This document shows, in pieces, positions 56,537 to 64,000 of a stretch of DNA of 64,000 nt. The translations under genes and the position numbers were made by a program. This DNA is from an uncultured Paracoccus sp. (GTDB taxonomy: Bacteria > Pseudomonadota > Alphaproteobacteria > Rhodobacterales > Rhodobacteraceae). The notes beneath the pieces were generated by a model that was not told where the DNA came from, did no database searches, and worked only from the letters and a program-made list of their open reading frames with translations. The DNA lies in the NCBI RefSeq assembly GCF_947487305.1, contig NZ_CANKWH010000011.1, forward strand, positions 1 through 64,000, read 5' to 3'. How positions within the stretch are numbered: the stretch's first letter is position 1; each line of letters starts with the position of its first letter.

Positions 56537-59368
56537 ATGACCGAAGCCATCCGTTTCACCCTCGACGGGCAGGAAGTCAGTGCCGAACCCGGCCAGACCA
56601 TCTGGGAGGTCGCGCATGGCCGCGGACTGAAAATCCCGCATCTCTGCCTGAAACCCGCCCCCGGCTATCGCCCCGACGGCAATTGCCGCGCCTGCATGGT
56701 CGAGATCGAGGGCGAGCGCACCCTTGCCGCCTCCTGCATCCGCACGCCGACCGCCGGCATGGTGGTCAAGACCGCCAGCGACCGGGCGCAAGCCTCGCGC
56801 CGGATGGTGATGGAGCTTCTGCTGACCGACCAGCCGCCGCATCACATCTCGCATGACAAGGCCGCGCCCTTCTGGGAGATGGCGGCCGAGAACGGCATCG
56901 AGACCAGCCGCTTTCCCAAGATGAACGCTGCGGCCGTCCCGCCCACCGACGCCAGCCACGTCGCGATGACGGTGAACCTTGACGCCTGCATCCAGTGCGG
57001 GCTTTGCGTCCGCGCCTGCCGCGAGGTGCAGGTAAATGACGTGATCGGCATGGCCTTCCGGGGCCATCATTCCTACCCGGTCTTCGACATGGACGACCCG
57101 ATGGGCGACAGCACCTGCGTTGCCTGCGGCGAATGCGTGCAGGCCTGCCCCACGGGCGCGCTGATGCCGGCGAGCGTGCTGAACGCCGAACAGGTTGGCG
57201 ACCGCGCCGATTTCGACAGCGAGACCGAAACCGTCTGCCCCTTCTGCGGGGTCGGCTGCAAGCTGAGCCTGAAGGTCAAGGATGGCGAGGTGAAATATGT
57301 GCAGGGCCTGAACGGTCCGGCCAACGAGAACCGGCTCTGCGTCAAGGGCCGCTTCGGCTATGACTACATCCATCACGGCCACCGTTTGACCAAGCCGCTG
57401 ATCCGCCGCGCGGATGCGCCGGAAAAGGGGCTGAACGTCGATCCGATGAACTGGCAGACGCATTTCCGCGAGGCAGACTGGGACGAGGCCATGGCCTTTG
57501 CCGCCGGCGGGCTGGCGAAGCTGCGTCAGGCCCATGGCGGGCGGGCGGTTGCGGGCTTTGGCAGCGCCAAATGCACCAACGAGGAAGCCTATCTTTTCCA
57601 GAAGCTGATCCGGCAGGCCTTCCGACACAACAATGTCGATCACTGCACCCGGCTGTGTCACGCCTCCTCGGTCGCGGCGCTGATCGAGAATGTCGGTTCG
57701 GGCGCGGTCACGGCGACCTTCAACGAGATCGAGAATGCCGATGTTGCCATCGTCATCGGCGCCAACCCGGTCGAGAACCATCCCGTCGCCGCGACCTTCT
57801 TCAAGCAGTTCACCAAGCGCGGCGGCAAGCTGATCGTCATGGACCCGCGCGGTGTCGGGCTGCGCCGCCATGCCAGCCACATGCTGCAATTCCGTCCGGG
57901 CGCCGACGTGTCGATGCTGAACGCGATCATGCATGTGATCGTCGAGGAGGGGCTTTATGACGAGCAGTATATCCAAGCCTATACCGAGAACTGGGAGGCC
58001 GAGAAGGAACACCTGAAGGACTTCCCTCCCGAGGCCATGGCCGAGATCTGCGGCATCGAACCCGAGGTGCTGCGCGACGTGGCCCGCACCTTCGCCGGCG
58101 CCAAGGCGGCGATGATCTTCTGGGGCATGGGGGTTTCGCAGCATATCCACGGCACCGACAATTCCCGCTGCCTCATCAGCCTTGCGCTGATGTGCGGCCA
58201 GGTCGGGCGGCCGGGGACCGGGCTGCACCCGCTGCGCGGCCAGAACAACGTTCAGGGCGCCTCGGATGCAGGGCTGATCCCGATGTTCCTGCCCGATTAC
58301 CGTTCGGTCGAGGATGTCGCCTTTCGCGACCATGTCATCGGCATCTGGGACCGCAGCCCTGCCCCGTCGCGCGATGGCGGCAAGCAGGCCGATGTGCCCA
58401 ATGACTGGGCCAAGGAATGGTCCGACAAGCGTGGCCTGACCGTGACCGAGATCATCGACGAGGCCTATGACGGCAATATCAAGGGCATGTATATCCAGGG
58501 CGAGAACCCCGCCATGTCCGATCCCGACCTCGACCACGCCCGCGCGGCGCTGGCGCGGCTGGAGCATCTGGTGGTGCAAGACATCTTCCTGACTGAGACG
58601 GCGAACTATGCCGATGTGATCCTGCCGGCCTCGGCGCTCTATGAAAAGAATGGCACGGTCAGCAACACCAACCGGCAGGTCCAGCGCGTGCGTCCGGTTC
58701 TGCCACCGCCCGGCGAGGCGCGCGAGGATTGGCGCGTGACGGTCGAACTGGCGCAGCGATTGGGGCTGAACTGGGACTATGCCGATGTCTCGCAGGTCTA
58801 TGACGAGATGGCCGAAACCATGCCGTCGCTCGACAACATCACCTGGGACCGGCTGAAGACGCAGACCGTCACTTATCCCTCGCTCTCGCCCGAGGATCCG
58901 GGTCAGGCAGTGGTCTTCGGCGACGGCTTCCCGCGTGCCGGTGGCCGGGCGAAGTTCACCCCCGCCGCCGTGCTGCCGCCGGACGAGGTGCCGGATGCCG
59001 AGTTCCCGATGATCATGACCACGGGCCGGCAACTCGAGCATTGGCATACCGGCTCGATGACCCGGCGCTCCAAGGTGCTGGACGGGGTAGAACCCGAGGC
59101 CAATGCCTCGCTGCACCCGAAGACCCTGCGCCGGCTGGGGGTCGAGGCGGGCGAGATGATCCGCCTGACCACGCGCCGGGGCAGCATCACCATCATGGCC
59201 CGCGCCGACCGCGCCGTGGCCGAGAACATGGTGTTCGTGCCCTTCGCCTATGTCGAGGCGGCGGCGAACATCCTGACCAACCCGGCGGTCGATCCCTATG
59301 GCAAGATCCCCGAGTTCAAGTTCTCGGCGGTCAGGGTCGAGCCGCTGCACCCGGCGACGGCAGAATAG
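56537..59368 (+). CDS. fdsA: NAD-dependent formate dehydrogenase, alpha (catalytic) subunit
   Basis: 943 residues. The N-terminal 2Fe-2S domain (GNCRACMVEIEG) and two ferredoxin-like 4Fe-4S sites (CIQCGLCVRACRE near 153; CVACGECVQACPTGAL near 195) lead to the molybdopterin domain, whose own 4Fe-4S site begins CPFCGVGCKLSL near 234. The active-site Cys374-His375 pair in HCTRLCHASSV matches the Mo-ligand Cys and adjacent His of FdsA enzymes. Cytoplasmic: no Tat signal. It oxidises formate to CO2. No fdsC or fdsD accessory gene follows directly. Confidence 0.95.
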   Translation: MTEAIRFTLDGQEVSAEPGQTIWEVAHGRGLKIPHLCLKPAPGYRPDGNCRACMVEIEGERTLAASCIRTPTAGMVVKTASDRAQASRRMVMELLLTDQPPHHISHDKAAPFWEMAAENGIETSRFPKMNAAAVPPTDASHVAMTVNLDACIQCGLCVRACREVQVNDVIGMAFRGHHSYPVFDMDDPMGDSTCVACGECVQACPTGALMPASVLNAEQVGDRADFDSETETVCPFCGVGCKLSLKVKDGEVKYVQGLNGPANENRLCVKGRFGYDYIHHGHRLTKPLIRRADAPEKGLNVDPMNWQTHFREADWDEAMAFAAGGLAKLRQAHGGRAVAGFGSAKCTNEEAYLFQKLIRQAFRHNNVDHCTRLCHASSVAALIENVGSGAVTATFNEIENADVAIVIGANPVENHPVAATFFKQFTKRGGKLIVMDPRGVGLRRHASHMLQFRPGADVSMLNAIMHVIVEEGLYDEQYIQAYTENWEAEKEHLKDFPPEAMAEICGIEPEVLRDVARTFAGAKAAMIFWGMGVSQHIHGTDNSRCLISLALMCGQVGRPGTGLHPLRGQNNVQGASDAGLIPMFLPDYRSVEDVAFRDHVIGIWDRSPAPSRDGGKQADVPNDWAKEWSDKRGLTVTEIIDEAYDGNIKGMYIQGENPAMSDPDLDHARAALARLEHLVVQDIFLTETANYADVILPASALYEKNGTVSNTNRQVQRVRPVLPPPGEAREDWRVTVELAQRLGLNWDYADVSQVYDEMAETMPSLDNITWDRLKTQTVTYPSLSPEDPGQAVVFGDGFPRAGGRAKFTPAAVLPPDEVPDAEFPMIMTTGRQLEHWHTGSMTRRSKVLDGVEPEANASLHPKTLRRLGVEAGEMIRLTTRRGSITIMARADRAVAENMVFVPFAYVEAAANILTNPAVDPYGKIPEFKFSAVRVEPLHPATAE

Positions 59369-59373
59369 CCCCG

Positions 59374-59402
59374 GGGCCGCGCCAGATTGGCGCGGCCCGT
59401 TT
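59374..59402 (+). terminator. intrinsic terminator after fdsA
   Basis: GGGCCGCGCCA (59374-59384) and its exact complement (59388-59398) make an 11-bp stem closed by a three-base GAT loop, followed by GTTTC. It lies 5 bases beyond the fdsA stop. It separates the formate dehydrogenase unit from the nasT gene. Confidence 0.75.
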
Positions 59403-59518
59403 CACCTCTGCCCGTTTTCCCGGCAAACGCAGCCGGAGGCGGATAATTTTGCTGCACCGCCGCATCCTGCCCCGTGGTGATGCTTGACCTCGTCCCGGCA
59501 AGGGACCGTTCTGGCGCC

Positions 59519-60103
59519 ATGACCCAGCCGCTGCGCATTCTTGTCATCCAGCACGACCCCGCCCGGGCCGACATGCTGACCGATGCCCTGCGCCAAGCCG
59601 GCGAGACCGAGGTGATGATCCTGCCCTCGGATTCCCGCCTCGCCAGCCGGATCAAGGAGCTTGGGCCGGACCTGGTGCTGATCGATCTGGCGAACCCGTC
59701 GCGCGATGCGCTGGAAGAACTGACGCTGGCCTCCTCGCCCGCCGACCGACCCGTAGCCATGTTCGTTGATCGCAGCGACCCGGCCCTGACCCGCGCCGCG
59801 GTCGAGGCCGGGGTCTCGGCCTATGTCGTCGACGGCATCCGGCCCGACCGCATCCGCGCCGTGCTGGACGCCGCGCTGGCGCGGTTCCACATGTTCCAGA
59901 AGCTGCGGACCGAGCTTGACGCCACCCGCGCCGCGCTGGAGCAGCGCAAGATCATCGACCGCGCCAAGGGCGTGCTGATGCGGGCACGCGGCATTTCCGA
60001 GGACGAAGCCTATGCGCTGATGCGCCGCGCCGCGATGGAGCGGGGCCGCAAGATCGCCGACGTGGCCGCCGCCATCGTCACCGCCTCGGAACTGTTGCAG
60101 TGA
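59519..60103 (+). CDS. nasT: NasT-type ANTAR-domain antiterminator
   Basis: 194 residues. The N-terminal receiver-like domain (LRILVIQHDPARADMLTDAL) lacks a fully classical phospho-acceptor setting. The C-terminal ANTAR domain spans about 130-190 (IDRAKGVLMRARGISEDEAY, ALMRRAAMERGRKIADVAAA). ANTAR proteins bind paired hairpins in leader RNA and prevent termination. NasT acts with NasS to switch on nitrate assimilation genes, as shown in Paracoccus. The ATG at 59519 matches the domain start; an earlier ATG at 59474 is possible. Its stop overlaps the nasS start. Confidence 0.9.
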   Translation: MTQPLRILVIQHDPARADMLTDALRQAGETEVMILPSDSRLASRIKELGPDLVLIDLANPSRDALEELTLASSPADRPVAMFVDRSDPALTRAAVEAGVSAYVVDGIRPDRIRAVLDAALARFHMFQKLRTELDATRAALEQRKIIDRAKGVLMRARGISEDEAYALMRRAAMERGRKIADVAAAIVTASELLQ

Positions 60104-61251
60104 CCCCGGCGCTGGAGATCGGCTTCATGCCGCTGGTCGATGCCGCGCCGCTGATCATCGCCCGCGACATGGGCTTTGCCGCGCAGGAGCGGCTGGATCT
60201 GGTGCTGCACCGCGCCGGCAACTGGTCGATGCTGCGCGATCTCTTGGATTTGGGCCGGGTGCAGGCGGCGCATATGCTCTCGCCGATGCCGGTCGCCCGC
60301 TCATTGGGGCTTGGCGGGGCCGGACCCGCAGTCGAGACACTGATGGTGCTGTCCATGAACGGGCAGGTGGTGGGCGTCTCGCCCGACCTCGCCCGCGACA
60401 TGCGGGCGGTGCTGCCGGGTGCCGGCTTCGGCGATGCGGGGACGACCCGTCAGGCCCTGCGCGCTGCCCGGCCGGACGGTCTGCGCCTTGGGGTGCCCTT
60501 CCCCTTCTCGATGCATGCCGAATTACTGGACTATTGGCTCGGCCGGCAGGTGACGCTGGCAACCGTTCCGCCCCCCGACATGGCCGCCGCCATCGGCGCG
60601 GGCGATATCGAGGCCTTTTGCGTGGGCGAGCCCTGGGGTTCGCAGGCGGTGGAGTTGGGCGAGGCGGAACTGATCTTGCCGGGCGCCGCCATCTGGTCGC
60701 AGGCACCCGAGAAGGTGCTGGCCGTCCGGGCGGGCTGGGCCGAGGAAAATGCCGATCTGGCGGGCCGACTGATGCGTGCAGTCTGGCGGGCCGGGCAATG
60801 GCTGTCGCTGCCGCAGAATACCGATCTCGCCTCGGAACTGCTGTCCGCGCCCGATTGCCTCGGCGTTGATCCCGAAATCATCGACCGGGCGCTGACCGGG
60901 CAATTGCTGACCCGGCGCGGCGGCGAGTTGATCCGCTCGCCCGCGCTGCTCGAGTTTCATCACGGCGCGGCAAATTTCCCCTGGCGCTCTCAGGCCGCAT
61001 GGATCGCGGGACGCATGGCCCGACGCTTTGGCCTCGATCGGCGCCGTGCGGCCCATGCGGCACAGGCGATCTGGCGCAGCGATCTCTACCGCCAGCACCT
61101 CGCCGATCTGGCGATTCTGCCCGCCGCCTCGTCCAAGCTGGAAGGCGCCTGCCCGATGCCGCAGGCCGTCGGCGCCACCCGCGCCTCGCTGATTCTGTCG
61201 GAAAACCGGTTCTTCGACGGCCTGATTTTTGATCCTTCCGCCGATAACTGA
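60100..61251 (+). CDS. nasS: NasS-type nitrate/nitrite sensor
   Basis: 383 residues, NrtA/CmpA-like binding fold without a signal peptide, so a cytoplasmic sensor. It starts with GTG overlapping the nasT stop (GTGA). LEIGFMPLVDAAPLIIARDM, HMLSPMPVARSLGLGG near 58, PFPFSMHAELLDYWLG near 134 and AFCVGEPWGSQAVE near 172 mirror the nitrate-binding transporter subunit downstream. In the known system NasS holds NasT inactive until nitrate or nitrite binds, then releases it to antiterminate the nas leader. Confidence 0.9.
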   Translation: MTPALEIGFMPLVDAAPLIIARDMGFAAQERLDLVLHRAGNWSMLRDLLDLGRVQAAHMLSPMPVARSLGLGGAGPAVETLMVLSMNGQVVGVSPDLARDMRAVLPGAGFGDAGTTRQALRAARPDGLRLGVPFPFSMHAELLDYWLGRQVTLATVPPPDMAAAIGAGDIEAFCVGEPWGSQAVELGEAELILPGAAIWSQAPEKVLAVRAGWAEENADLAGRLMRAVWRAGQWLSLPQNTDLASELLSAPDCLGVDPEIIDRALTGQLLTRRGGELIRSPALLEFHHGAANFPWRSQAAWIAGRMARRFGLDRRRAAHAAQAIWRSDLYRQHLADLAILPAASSKLEGACPMPQAVGATRASLILSENRFFDGLIFDPSADN

Positions 61252-61339
61252 CCAGATTTCGAGCAGATCGCTGCACCGCAGCATTCACCCCTTCCCCGCC
61301 GCTTGGCGATTCGCGCTGCCGCCCGCACTGTCAGGATAA

Positions 61340-61377
61340 CGGAACAGCGCCGTTCCGCCCGACCCCATCGACCGGGG
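61340..61377 (+). promoter_or_regulatory. candidate ANTAR-target RNA: two tandem small hairpins
   Basis: Hairpin 1: CGGAAC (61340-61345) pairs with GTTCCG (61352-61357) around the hexaloop AGCGCC, with A at loop position 1 and G at position 4, as in ANTAR-binding loops. Hairpin 2: CCCC (61363-61366) pairs with GGGG (61374-61377) around ATCGACC, a seven-base loop that also has A1 and G4. They lie just before an intrinsic terminator in the leader of the nrt transporter genes. NasT is the expected binder. Confidence 0.65.
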
Positions 61378-61386
61378 CCATAGGCA

Positions 61387-61453
61387 AAGCCGCCGATCCC
61401 TGACCGCGTCCCTCCCCCTTTCGCGCGGCCAAAGGTTCGGCGGCTTCTTTTTT
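61387..61453 (+). terminator. leader terminator upstream of the nitrate transporter genes
   Basis: AAGCCGCCGA (61387-61396) pairs with TCGGCGGCTT (61437-61446), followed by CTTTTTTT. The 40-base loop contains a second stem, CCGCG (61404-61408) with CGCGG (61424-61428). It ends about 25 bases before the nrtA start, so without antitermination the transporter would not be made. It fits NasT-dependent control. Confidence 0.75.
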
Positions 61454-61478
61454 TCGGCCCATCAGGATGGGAACAGAC

Positions 61479-62840
61479 ATGACACGCTTCGCCACGATCC
61501 TTCTTGCCAGCACCGCGCTTGCCAGCCCCGCGCTGGCCGAAATGCTGGATGTCGAGAAGGACGAACTGACCCTCGGCTTCATCAAGCTGACCGACATGGC
61601 CCCCCTCGCCATCGCCTATGAGAAGCATTTCTTCGAGGACGAGGGGCTTTATGTGACGCTGGAGCCGCAGGCCAACTGGAAGGTGCTGCTGGACCGGGTG
61701 ATCTCGGGCGAGTTGGACGGCGCGCATATGCTGGCCGGGCAGCCGCTAGCCGCGACCATCGGCTATGGCACCAAGGCACATATCGTCACCCCCTTCTCGA
61801 TGGACCTGAACGGCAACGCCATCACCGTCAGCAACGAGGTCTGGGCGGCGATGAAGCCGGCGATCCCGGTCGGCGCGGACGGCAAGCCCGAACATCCGGT
61901 CTCAGCCGCCGCGCTGAAGCCGGTGATCGAGGAGTTCCGGGCGCGCGGAGAGACCTTCAACATGGGCATGGTCTTCCCGGTATCGACCCATAACTACGAG
62001 CTGCGCTATTGGCTGGCGGCGGGCGGGATCAATCCGGGTTTCTACAGCCCCGAGGATGTCTCGGGCCAGATCAGCGCCGATGCCTTCCTGTCGGTCACAC
62101 CGCCGCCGCAGATGCCCGCCACGCTCGAGGCCGGCACGATCAACGGCTATGCCGTGGGCGAGCCGTGGAACCAGCAGGCGGTGCTGAAGGGGATCGGCGT
62201 CCCGGTCATCACCGATATCGAGATCTGGAAGAACAATCCCGAGAAGGTCTTCGGTCTGACGGCGGACTTTGTCGAGGCGAACCCCAACACGACGCTGGCG
62301 CTGACCAAGGCGCTGATCCGCGCCGCCGAATGGCTGGACGCCGAGGGCAACGCCAACCGCGCCGAAGCGGTCGAGATCCTGTCGCGCTCCGAATATGTCG
62401 GTGCCGATGCCGAGGTCATCGCCAATTCGATGACCGGCAGCTTTGAATACGAGCCGGGCGACAGGCGCGCGGTGCCCGATTTCAACGTCTTCTTCCGCTA
62501 CAACGCCACCTATCCCTTCTATTCCGACGCCATCTGGACCCTGACCCAGATGCGCCGCTGGGGGCAGATCGAGGCGGCCCAGCCCGATGGCTGGTATGCC
62601 GAGACGGCGGCAGCGGTCTACAAGCCCGCGATCTACCTGGAAGCCGCGCGGATGCTGGTCGACGAGGGGCTGGCCGACGCGGCCGACTTCCCCTGGGACA
62701 GCGACGGCTACAAGCCCGCCACGGCCGAGTTCATCGACGGCATCCCCTATGACGGCCGCACGCCCAACGCCTATCTGGACAGCCTGCCCATCGGGCTGAA
62801 GGCCGACCAGCGCGTCATCGGCCGCGACGTTCAGGGTTGA
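61479..62840 (+). CDS. nrtA: nitrate ABC transporter binding protein
   Basis: 453 residues. Signal peptide [16 protein letters not shown]. The mature part starts [20 protein letters not shown], the usual opening of NrtA/CmpA proteins, followed by [17 protein letters not shown] near 84, [20 protein letters not shown] near 163 and [16 protein letters not shown] near 222. It binds nitrate (or nitrite) in the periplasm. The ATG at 61479 follows AGGATGGGA. It is homologous to the cytoplasmic sensor NasS encoded just upstream. Bicarbonate (CmpA) or cyanate relatives exist, but the NasST context favours nitrate. Confidence 0.9.
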   Translation: MTRFATILLASTALASPALAEMLDVEKDELTLGFIKLTDMAPLAIAYEKHFFEDEGLYVTLEPQANWKVLLDRVISGELDGAHMLAGQPLAATIGYGTKAHIVTPFSMDLNGNAITVSNEVWAAMKPAIPVGADGKPEHPVSAAALKPVIEEFRARGETFNMGMVFPVSTHNYELRYWLAAGGINPGFYSPEDVSGQISADAFLSVTPPPQMPATLEAGTINGYAVGEPWNQQAVLKGIGVPVITDIEIWKNNPEKVFGLTADFVEANPNTTLALTKALIRAAEWLDAEGNANRAEAVEILSRSEYVGADAEVIANSMTGSFEYEPGDRRAVPDFNVFFRYNATYPFYSDAIWTLTQMRRWGQIEAAQPDGWYAETAAAVYKPAIYLEAARMLVDEGLADAADFPWDSDGYKPATAEFIDGIPYDGRTPNAYLDSLPIGLKADQRVIGRDVQG

Positions 62841-62850
62841 GGAGCATATC

Positions 62851-63921
62851 ATGACCGCCATCGACCCCACCCGCCTCGACAGCCCCCGCCGCGCCCGCAC
62901 GCTGAGCCGCATCAGCAAGGCCGATGGCTGGTTCAAGGTGCTTGGCCTGCCCTTCATGACGCCGCTTCTGCGCGCGATCATGGGCGACAGCCCGCGCGCC
63001 CAGATGAAACAGCTCTGGATCACGCTCTTCGTGCCGTTCCTGTCGATCCTCGCCTTCCTGATCCTCTGGGCAACGCTGGCGCCGCAGGTGCAGACCTCGC
63101 TTGGCGCGGTGCCCGGCCCGGTTCAGGTCTGGCAACAGGCCGTGACCCTGCATCAGGACGCCCTTCGCGAGGGCGAAAAGGAAGCCGCGTTCTACGACCG
63201 GCAGGACGAACGCAATGCCCGGCTGGTCGCTGAGGGGCAGGCCGCCAAGGTCAAGGAACGCGCCTATACCGGCAAGCCGACCTATTACCAGCAGATCGGC
63301 ACCTCGATCAAAACCGTGTTCATGGGCTTCCTGATCGGCACGATGATCGCGGTTCCGCTAGGCATCGCCGCCGGTCTCTCGCCCACGGTCAATGCCGCGA
63401 TCAACCCGCTGGTGCAGATCTTCAAGCCGGTCAGCCCGCTGGCCTGGCTGCCGATCGTGACCATGGTGGTCAGCGCGCTGTCAGCAGGCTCGGACGGGCT
63501 GTTCGCCAAAAGCTTCATCGTCTCGGCCATCACCGTCACGCTCTGCTCGCTCTGGCCGACGCTGATCAATACCTCGCTTGGCGTGGCCTCGATCGACCGC
63601 GATCTGGTGAATGTGGGGCGGGTGCTGAAGCTGTCGCCGCTGACCAAGGTGCGCCGGCTGGTCCTGCCCTCGGCCCTGCCGCTGATCTTCACCGGGCTGC
63701 GCCTGTCGCTCGGCGTGGGCTGGATGGTGTTGATCGCAGCCGAGATGCTGGCGCAGAACCCCGGCCTTGGGAAGTTTGTCTGGGACGAGTTCCAGAACGG
63801 CTCATCCGACAGCCTCGCCCGGATCATGGTCGCGGTGCTGACCATCGGCCTGATCGGCTTCCTGCTAGACCGGATGATGTTCGCCATCCAGCAACTCATC
63901 ACCTTCTCGGACAAGAGGTAA
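62851..63921 (+). CDS. nrtB: nitrate ABC transporter permease
   Basis: 356 residues. The core permease (about residues 140-350) has the coupling loop LVNVGRVLKLSPLTKVRRLV and the typical end LDRMMFAIQQLITF. Between the first membrane helix (near 58-75) and the core lies a charged segment of about 60 residues (EGEKEAAFYDRQDERNARL and onward), presumably outside the membrane. GAGGAG precedes the ATG. It works with nrtA and the ATPase that begins at 63925. Confidence 0.9.
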   Translation: MTAIDPTRLDSPRRARTLSRISKADGWFKVLGLPFMTPLLRAIMGDSPRAQMKQLWITLFVPFLSILAFLILWATLAPQVQTSLGAVPGPVQVWQQAVTLHQDALREGEKEAAFYDRQDERNARLVAEGQAAKVKERAYTGKPTYYQQIGTSIKTVFMGFLIGTMIAVPLGIAAGLSPTVNAAINPLVQIFKPVSPLAWLPIVTMVVSALSAGSDGLFAKSFIVSAITVTLCSLWPTLINTSLGVASIDRDLVNVGRVLKLSPLTKVRRLVLPSALPLIFTGLRLSLGVGWMVLIAAEMLAQNPGLGKFVWDEFQNGSSDSLARIMVAVLTIGLIGFLLDRMMFAIQQLITFSDKR

Positions 63922-63924
63922 GCC

Positions 63925-64000
63925 ATGGCCGTCCTTGACCTCAAAGCCCTTGGCAAAAGCTATGGCGAGCAGCCGGTGCTGAGCGACATCAACCTCAGCG
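63925..64000 (+). CDS. nitrate ABC transporter ATPase, 5' end only
   Basis: The first 25 codons read MAVLDLKALGKSYGEQPVLS and then DINLS before the window ends. This is the opening of an ABC ATPase of the NrtC/NrtD/SsuB kind, before the Walker A motif. It starts 3 bases after the nrtB stop codon, so it belongs to the same operon. Its length and C-terminal domain cannot be seen. Confidence 0.85.
   Translation, partial: MAVLDLKALGKSYGEQPVLSDINLS

Noticed and set aside
56255-59350. Open minus-strand frame of about 1031 codons
   Set aside because: Antisense to fdsA, which has all its Fe-S and molybdenum-site residues.

Overview
The window is GC-rich and densely coded. It looks like a chromosomal segment of an alphaproteobacterium of the Rhodobacterales, most probably Paracoccus or a close relative. 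This rests on protein style and gene order: a Suf cluster containing YIP1-like membrane proteins, glnD-murJ overlap, an fdsGB-fdsA NAD-dependent formate dehydrogenase, and a NasT/NasS nitrate-sensing pair. I see no prophage, insertion sequence, CRISPR array or plasmid function.

Layout. (1) 1-10969: an alpha-galactoside regulon. A LacI-type repressor faces a four-gene ABC transporter, a GH36 alpha-galactosidase and the Leloir genes galE-galT-galK. Two copies of a palindromic operator lie in the divergent promoter region. (2) 11050-26452: a 15-gene minus-strand operon plus a divergent IclR regulator/aldo-keto reductase pair. It encodes a sugar ABC importer, an L-rhamnose/L-fucose-type mutarotase, two mandelate-racemase-type dehydratases, an RraA-like enzyme, a two-piece UxaA-type dehydratase, an SDR dehydrogenase, a FAH-type hydrolase and a TRAP transporter. 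The best reading is oxidative, non-phosphorylating breakdown of L-fucose or a related sugar to pyruvate and lactate, with the neutral sugar entering by ABC and the sugar acid by TRAP. (3) 26616-31259: tRNA-Arg(CCG) and a LivFGMHJ-type ABC transporter. (4) 31403-39707: a tightly overlapped coaBC / cysteine desulfurase / sufBCD / two membrane proteins / sufS operon for Fe-S cluster assembly.

(5) 39832-50278: housekeeping genes comM, an ICL/PEP-mutase family enzyme, gshB, yraN, rsmI, lpoA-like, glnD and murJ. (6) 50315-53478: a TPP riboswitch with a readable terminator/antiterminator, thiC, a repeat-rich intergenic stretch (nested palindrome plus five copies of an exact 11-bp-period repeat), and a rhomboid-fold protein lacking both catalytic residues. 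(7) 53555-64000: trpS, a fused fdsGB and fdsA with a strong terminator, then nasT-nasS and an nrtABC-type transporter. The nrt leader carries two small hairpins of the ANTAR-target type followed by an intrinsic terminator. The last gene runs off the window.

The two most interesting items are the dual-entry sugar/sugar-acid operon with its unassigned inner module (UxaA pair, RraA-like protein, second enolase-type enzyme) and the catalytically dead rhomboid. A recurring detail is a strong inverted repeat directly after each of the three minus-strand transporter binding-protein genes. All functional calls are from reading motifs and context; no database search was run.
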